A stretch of 10,312 bases of DNA, from the NCBI GenBank assembly GCA_963578625.1, contig CAUZEO010000185.1, positions 1 through 10,312 of the forward strand, given 5' to 3'. The stretch's first letter is position 1. Every line of letters begins with the position of its first letter. A program made the translations under genes and the position numbers. This DNA comes from CAUZEO01 sp963578625 (GTDB lineage: Bacteria > Verrucomicrobiota > Kiritimatiellia > SLOV01). This document shows, piece by piece, positions 6,742-10,312 of this stretch. A model generated the notes under the pieces. The model made no database searches, had not been told where the DNA came from, and saw only the letters and a list, made by a program, of their open reading frames with translations.

Positions 6742-7227
6742 CGCGCGAATCTCTGTAGCACGGGAGACCCGTTAACGCCAGTGCTCATCAGTCCGTAAAG
6801 TCGCAGAATCTTCCAATTTGGTTGAATCCGATTTGGAGTGCGGTGGCAGAGCGAAGTCGGAGCGATAGCGGAAACCCCGGCGAAGGCCGGGGCGGCGACA
6901 CCGCTTTGGCTCCGCGAGGAGCGTGCCGAAACCACCGCGACTGCAATGCGGAATCAACCATGGCTTGGACACAGGTTCCGGCCCGCTCCGCGGGAAGCCA
7001 AAGTCGAAGATCCCGGGCACCGCGCCGGGGCGCCGTCGCCGCTCCGCCACGACTTCGCCCTGCGTGGCTTCGTCGGGCTGCGCTCTGCCGGCGCAATTCC
7101 AAAAGTGTGAACGCCTGTGAACTTGATCACGAAGCCGGTCATCTGCCGTTGACTAATGCCGGCCATGCTGAGATAAATCAGATCGTCCCGAACCCCATTA
7201 AGCTGAAAAACCATAGAAAACCCAATC
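6742..7227. other. Long intergenic region, non-coding, carrying a hairpin element
   Basis: 486 bases lie between the divergent starts of the 812-aa gene and the deacylase gene. Bases 6742-6831 hold the upstream region of the minus-strand gene, including a short hairpin ACGGG/CCCGT with an AGA loop (6760-6772). Bases 6832-7103 are the inverted-repeat element listed separately. Bases 7104-7227 must contain the deacylase promoter, but I see no convincing -35/-10 pair there. The open frames through this region are Arg-, Ser- and Pro-rich and arise from the GC-rich repeat, so I do not call genes. Confidence 0.75.
6832..7103. repeat. 272-bp inverted-repeat element (MITE-like or long hairpin repeat)
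   Basis: The ends are inverted copies: 6832-6853 against the reverse complement of 7081-7103 (19 of 22 aligned bases plus one gap), both beginning TTTGGA and ending GGCAGAGCG. Inside, 6904-6933 matches the reverse complement of 6974-7003 at 25 of 30 positions without gaps, around a 40-base centre. A shared GCGAAGTC block sits subterminally in both arms. The left arm also carries a perfect 7-bp hairpin, CCCCGGC/GCCGGGG with a GAAG loop (6875-6892). The whole unit could fold into one long interrupted hairpin. It carries no transposase. Read on the minus strand its left end encodes LCHRTPN, a string I recall from spurious proteins translated from dispersed Verrucomicrobia repeats; that recollection is unverified. 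No clear target-site duplication is visible. Confidence 0.75.
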
Positions 7228-8250
7228 ATGAAGATCCACAACCAAACCATCAAGAAGGGCGCGATTACGCGCGGGTATATCGAGACGTCCGGTTATGCCA
7301 AGGGGATCCGGTTGAAGCTTCCGTTCATCGCGGCGGCGGGAACGAAACCAGGGAAAATCCTCGCCATCACCGCCCTTCAACACGGGCGCGAATTGAACGG
7401 CCCCGCGGCCGTGCATCGTTTTTTTCAGCAGGTAAAGCCCCGTACTCTTCGAGGAACAATTCTTGCGTTTCCGGTGGTGCACCCGGTACCGGTATACGCT
7501 CACGTCCAGGACTGGCCGCACGAAGTGACACGAGGATTGAGTCATTTTCCTCCCCATGAACCCATGAACGTGAACCGGAATTGGCCGGGTAGCGATTCCG
7601 GCAGTTATCACCAGCGCATCACCGCCGCGGTCTTCAGGTATCTCAAACGCGCCGATTGCGTTCTGGACTTGCACGGATGGAGCGATCGGACCATCGGCCT
7701 GACCTGGGGACAGAAGTATAGTGCTGCCTATGTCCGGGCCTTCGCCTTTCCCTGGTGCATGATCCACAATACGGTCGTCGCTTCCGGCATGTTGGAGGAA
7801 GCCTGTAAGAAGGAAAAGGTTCCCTATGTCATCAACGAGTCCACACCCCAGAACAAGGTTGAACCGGCATCCGTGCAGCACCTTCTTCGCGGGATCCGAA
7901 ACCTGGCGAAGTCGCTGGACATCATGGACGGGGACCTTGAGTTTCCGCCCCGTTCGTACGAGCTTGGCGGTACCGACAGCATCGTGGTTGAATCCGAACA
8001 TCACGGGCTTGCCGTGACCGATCTATACCCTGGCGAAGTCGTGGAAGAAGGCGATCCAATCGTCGAAATCGTGGATCTGGATAAGTTTCGAACCGTACAG
8101 ACGGTCCGAGCTCCAAAGCGGATGCTCCTTCAGTCGGTCGGCTGCACCTGGGCAACCGGGATGCAGACCTACGACGTAGTCCAGCCCGGCGACGTAATCG
8201 CGAGGCTCGCAGGGATCGACCGGGAATATGTGGATGGAAAGAGGCAGTAG
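7228..8250 (+). CDS. Succinylglutamate desuccinylase/aspartoacylase-family deacylase
   Basis: 340 aa zinc-dependent amidohydrolase of the AstE/AspA family (M14-like fold), which removes acyl groups from amino acids or related small molecules. Metal-site motifs can be read in order: QHGREL (51-56), giving His52 and Glu55 of the H-x-x-E pair, and VLDLHG (145-150), giving the third ligand His149. NVNRNWPG (114-121) matches the substrate-binding Asn-Arg motif. Glu204 in VINEST is the candidate catalytic glutamate. Residues about 250-330 (PGEVVEEGDPIVEIVD) look like the barrel domain found at the C-terminus of this family. There is no signal peptide, so it is cytoplasmic. The size is normal for the family. 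ATG 7228 gives a full-length protein, though only A-rich sequence, not a real Shine-Dalgarno signal, precedes it. It stands alone between the hairpin element and the pseudopilin, so the substrate is open; AstE itself is unlikely because no arginine-catabolic genes adjoin. Confidence 0.87.
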   Translation: MKIHNQTIKKGAITRGYIETSGYAKGIRLKLPFIAAAGTKPGKILAITALQHGRELNGPAAVHRFFQQVKPRTLRGTILAFPVVHPVPVYAHVQDWPHEVTRGLSHFPPHEPMNVNRNWPGSDSGSYHQRITAAVFRYLKRADCVLDLHGWSDRTIGLTWGQKYSAAYVRAFAFPWCMIHNTVVASGMLEEACKKEKVPYVINESTPQNKVEPASVQHLLRGIRNLAKSLDIMDGDLEFPPRSYELGGTDSIVVESEHHGLAVTDLYPGEVVEEGDPIVEIVDLDKFRTVQTVRAPKRMLLQSVGCTWATGMQTYDVVQPGDVIARLAGIDREYVDGKRQ

Positions 8251-8378
8251 CGCGTAGGAGCGCGACTTTCGAATGTCCGATTTTTGATTTCACCGGGGAA
8301 TCATCCTTTTCAGCGATTGAGAAATGCGAGTTCACCAAATTCGAAATCCGAAATTCCTCCTCCTTCCTCCCCAGAGGC
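8251..8378. other. Intergenic spacer with degenerate repeats
   Basis: An AT-richer spacer after the deacylase stop. It contains GCGCGTAGGAGCGCGAC, a short imperfect stem, and a loosely inverted pair: TCCGATTTTTGATTT (8276-8290) against AAATTCGAAATCCG (8337-8350). A pyrimidine-rich run follows (8354-8372). No terminator with a T-tract and no gene is seen. Confidence 0.4.
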
Positions 8379-8407
8379 TTGTCATTCCCACAAAACCGGA
8401 CTATTAT
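8379..8407 (+). promoter_or_regulatory. Sigma70-like promoter of the pseudopilin gene
   Basis: TTGTCA (8379-8384) and TATTAT (8402-8407) are separated by exactly 17 bases and each matches consensus at five of six positions. Transcription would start near 8414, giving a 5' leader of about 20 bases. The leader contains no Shine-Dalgarno sequence before ATG 8435. The promoter probably also drives the glycosidase gene at 9187. Confidence 0.55.
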
Positions 8408-8434
8408 ATCCGATAATTCGTTCATGTTACGTCC

Positions 8435-9169
8435 ATGATAAAGAGAACTCCTCGCCATAGCGGATTTACGCTGATCGAGCTGCTGGTAGTGATCGCCATC
8501 ATCGCGGTCTTGGCGGCATTGCTTGTCCCCTCTTTGAAGAAAGCGTTGGAAATGGGCAGGCGAACTGTATGTAAATCCAATCTGCGGCAAATCGGGCACT
8601 CGATCATCATGTATTCTACGGACCATGACGGGATGATGCCGTTCTCGGGAAAGCATGGTTCGACCGGGTGTCTCGATGAAATCTACCGCTTCGGCGGCAA
8701 ACGCGGATGGTATGGGCACGGACTCCCATACGGTTTGGGTTACCTGGGCGACAAGAGTAACACGACTCTGGCCATGCTCTGGTGCCCCACCTGGAACATC
8801 ACCGTACCTCCATTTAGCTTCGAAAGGGAACACCGCGAAGCCGATGGTTTCAGGGGTGACGGCAGCGGCATGAACACCGGGTATGAAACACGCGGATATT
8901 TTGACTGGCCGGTGGAATTTCCGCCGGCGGGCTATGCGGAAAATCCGGCCATCGTCCGTGACATGAGCCGGGGCAGATATTATTGCGGACACTCGCCGTC
9001 GATCAATGTTGCGTACTTGGCAAACGAAGAGTCCTGGGGATATAACGCACTCTATCTCGATGCCAGCGTGAATTGGTTCGAACTGCGCGAGGCCGGCTGG
9101 CCACATGCGGGATTGACAGCCATGGGCGACGACCCGAACGAGCAATGGGGCATTTTTGACCACCGATAG
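8435..9169 (+). CDS. Type II secretion-like pseudopilin (prepilin N-terminal methylation domain)
   Basis: 244 aa. The N-terminus has a short basic leader ending in SG (residues 9-10), then FTLIELLVVIAIIAVLAAL. Prepilin peptidase should cut after Gly10, methylate Phe11, and Glu15 is the conserved +5 residue. The hydrophobic helix continues to about 32. It is followed by CKSNLRQIGHSIIMYSTDHD (46-65), a signature of the large pseudopilin-like proteins of Lentisphaerota, Verrucomicrobiota and Planctomycetota. Near the end, GYNALYLDASVNWFE (202-216) matches the usual 'N-x-L-x-x-D-G-x-V-x-W' C-terminal motif with Ala in place of Gly. Four Cys lie at 46, 79, 117 and 184. No other secretion genes are nearby. 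The glycosidase gene begins 17 bases after its stop, so the two are likely co-transcribed; a role in secretion or surface attachment of that enzyme is an inference. Confidence 0.92.
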   Translation: MIKRTPRHSGFTLIELLVVIAIIAVLAALLVPSLKKALEMGRRTVCKSNLRQIGHSIIMYSTDHDGMMPFSGKHGSTGCLDEIYRFGGKRGWYGHGLPYGLGYLGDKSNTTLAMLWCPTWNITVPPFSFEREHREADGFRGDGSGMNTGYETRGYFDWPVEFPPAGYAENPAIVRDMSRGRYYCGHSPSINVAYLANEESWGYNALYLDASVNWFELREAGWPHAGLTAMGDDPNEQWGIFDHR

Positions 9170-9186
9170 CTGTGCTCTCAAATGAG

Positions 9187-10312
9187 ATGACCCCCTCTCT
9201 CTGCATCTGGATCGTTGCGGCAACGCTGTCGTCCGCCGGTACGGAGTTCTACTCCCTGGTTCAGGACGGAGAATCGAAATCCACCATTGTCCTCGCCCCC
9301 GAGCCGACATTCCAGGAGACCCTCGGCGCGGATGAACTTCAACGATACGTCCATCTCATGACCGGCGCCGAGTTGCCGGTGCATCGTGCCGGCACATTCG
9401 ACGACAACACCGATGACCTTCTCATCGCGATTGGGCGACCCGCGACACACCCCCTGTTGAGAGAACTGGAATCAGAAGGTCTAGTCTCAGTCGATGCGGC
9501 AGAACTCACCGAAGAGGGATTCATCCTGAAAACCGCCCGGTGGCGCAATCATGACGTAATCGCTATCGCCGGGGCCGGCGATGTGTCCACGCTGTACGCG
9601 GTGTACGACCTCCTCGAACGGTTCGGACGAATCGGGTTCTTCCGCTACGAAGAGCATGTTCCCCGAACGCCTGACTTCACGATCCCAGCCTGCGACATCA
9701 AGGAAAGACCCCACTTCAAGGTTCGCATGCACGGAGGTCAATACCACTATTACGGAATCCAATGGTTCAGCGAGAACCAGTGGAAGGAAAATCTCCGCTG
9801 GTACGCAAAGCACCGCATGAACCGAACCAACTTTCAGCCGGGTCCGGCGGTTCACGATCACGCTTCACGGGATGTATGGAAGCGGCTGGGTCTCCGGAAC
9901 AAGGAGGATGAGGAGCCGGTCGACGAAAAAACCGCAAGCGCCGTACTCCTGCTTCAGCAAATGTCCCGGTACGGTCGAAAACTGGGCGTCCACGCGCCCC
10001 TCGCATCGACCGATGGGCAGTTGCCTCCCGACATTGTGGAGGCGTTCAAGGAGAAGTATCCCGATGTGAAGACCTTCGAATTCAAGCGGCACACATCCGA
10101 CAGCTGGGTTGATCCGGACGAGCCGATGTGGTTGAAACTGAACCAGGCCTATTTTGAGAGCAGCGTCGAGTTCTACGGGGACACGAAACTCTACGGCCTT
10201 CCCTCTCCCTGGACGGAACGCGCGCCGGGAGATTCCCCCGAAGAGCAGGAGCGTCTGACGCGCAAGTTCGGTGACGCCGTAGCGAAGTTGGCCACGTGGA
10301 CCGAGGAGAAGT
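9187..10312 (+). CDS. GH89-like (alpha-N-acetylglucosaminidase-type) glycoside hydrolase, N-terminal part
   Basis: The open frame runs off the window end; 375 residues are visible. A hydrophobic N-terminus without basic residues (SLCIWIVAATLSSAG) may be a weak signal peptide. Residues about 33-165 form the small accessory domain that precedes catalytic barrels in many glycosidases (LGADELQRYVHLMTGAELPV, 46-65; STLYAVYDLLERFGRIGFF, 134-152). After IKERPHFKVR (171-180) the barrel begins. ENLRWYAKHRMNRTNF (201-216) and the later run DPDEPMWLKLNQAYFESS (309-326), KLYGLPSPWTE (334-344), resemble the NAGLU-family segments around the active site. Glu344 falls where that family has a catalytic acid, but this is an alignment by eye. 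Likely substrates are alpha-linked GlcNAc or another glycan; relatives with an alpha-glucuronidase-like (GH67) N-domain are the alternative. ATG 9187 was chosen over GTG 9172 on start codon alone, since neither has a clear ribosome site. Confidence 0.75.
   Translation, partial: MTPSLCIWIVAATLSSAGTEFYSLVQDGESKSTIVLAPEPTFQETLGADELQRYVHLMTGAELPVHRAGTFDDNTDDLLIAIGRPATHPLLRELESEGLVSVDAAELTEEGFILKTARWRNHDVIAIAGAGDVSTLYAVYDLLERFGRIGFFRYEEHVPRTPDFTIPACDIKERPHFKVRMHGGQYHYYGIQWFSENQWKENLRWYAKHRMNRTNFQPGPAVHDHASRDVWKRLGLRNKEDEEPVDEKTASAVLLLQQMSRYGRKLGVHAPLASTDGQLPPDIVEAFKEKYPDVKTFEFKRHTSDSWVDPDEPMWLKLNQAYFESSVEFYGDTKLYGLPSPWTERAPGDSPEEQERLTRKFGDAVAKLATWTEEK

Noticed and set aside
6832..7103. Insertion sequence or CRISPR array
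   Set aside because: No transposase frame is present, and the repeats are inverted arms of one unit rather than regularly spaced direct repeats.
6738..7559. Open frames within the intergenic hairpin region on both strands
   Set aside because: They are translations of the inverted-repeat element, low-complexity and arginine-rich; the plus-strand frame from 6822 also runs into the deacylase gene in another frame.
8251..8434. A riboswitch or tRNA in the spacer before the pseudopilin
   Set aside because: No cloverleaf, conserved aptamer core or terminator/antiterminator pair can be made out; only weak degenerate repeats and a promoter are visible.
7922..9310. A 462-codon open frame on the minus strand
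   Set aside because: It runs antisense through the deacylase and pseudopilin genes, both of which have clear family motifs. Its product is Arg-, Ser- and Pro-rich with no domain, as expected for a shadow frame in GC-rich DNA.

Overview
The window looks like part of an accessory carbohydrate or peptide utilisation region from a moderately high-GC bacterium. The best guess is a relative of the PVC group (Lentisphaerota, Verrucomicrobiota or Kiritimatiellota) or a similar phylum such as Hydrogenedentota. This rests on three things: a stand-alone pseudopilin with a long C-terminal domain placed directly before a glycosidase gene, a polysaccharide-degradation flavour, and a long GC-rich hairpin repeat of a kind I recall from Verrucomicrobia. 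It is an inference, since no rRNA or marker gene is present.

Layout. 1-3228 (+): the end of a family-5 (Dpp/Opp-type) solute-binding protein gene and two permease genes. They overlap by 4 and 8 bp, so this is one transcription unit for a peptide or oligosaccharide ABC importer. No ATPase gene lies downstream. The operon is followed by two GC-rich hairpins. 3420-4340 (+): two short ORFs in the same frame, separated by two TGA codons. The first has a signal peptide and the second looks like an outer-membrane beta-barrel C-terminus, so together they may be a split gene. 4303-6741 (-): a large unrecognised protein of 812 aa, glycosidase-like in composition, converging on and overlapping the barrel ORF by 38 bp. 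6742-7227: non-coding, dominated by a 272-bp element with imperfect terminal inverted repeats that can fold into one long hairpin. 7228-8250 (+): a zinc-dependent deacylase of the succinylglutamate desuccinylase/aspartoacylase family. 8435-9169 (+): a type II-secretion-like pseudopilin with a good sigma70-like promoter. 9187-10312 (+): the N-terminal part of a GH89-like (alpha-N-acetylglucosaminidase-type) glycoside hydrolase, cut by the window end.

How they may fit together: glycosidase(s) release sugars or glycopeptides, the importer brings them in, and the deacylase and the 812-aa protein could act on them afterwards. This is inference from proximity only. I see no CRISPR, transposase, tRNA, rRNA or phage genes, and nothing I would call an undescribed multi-gene system. 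The points most worth a second look are the hairpin element, the split barrel gene and the unrecognised 812-aa protein.
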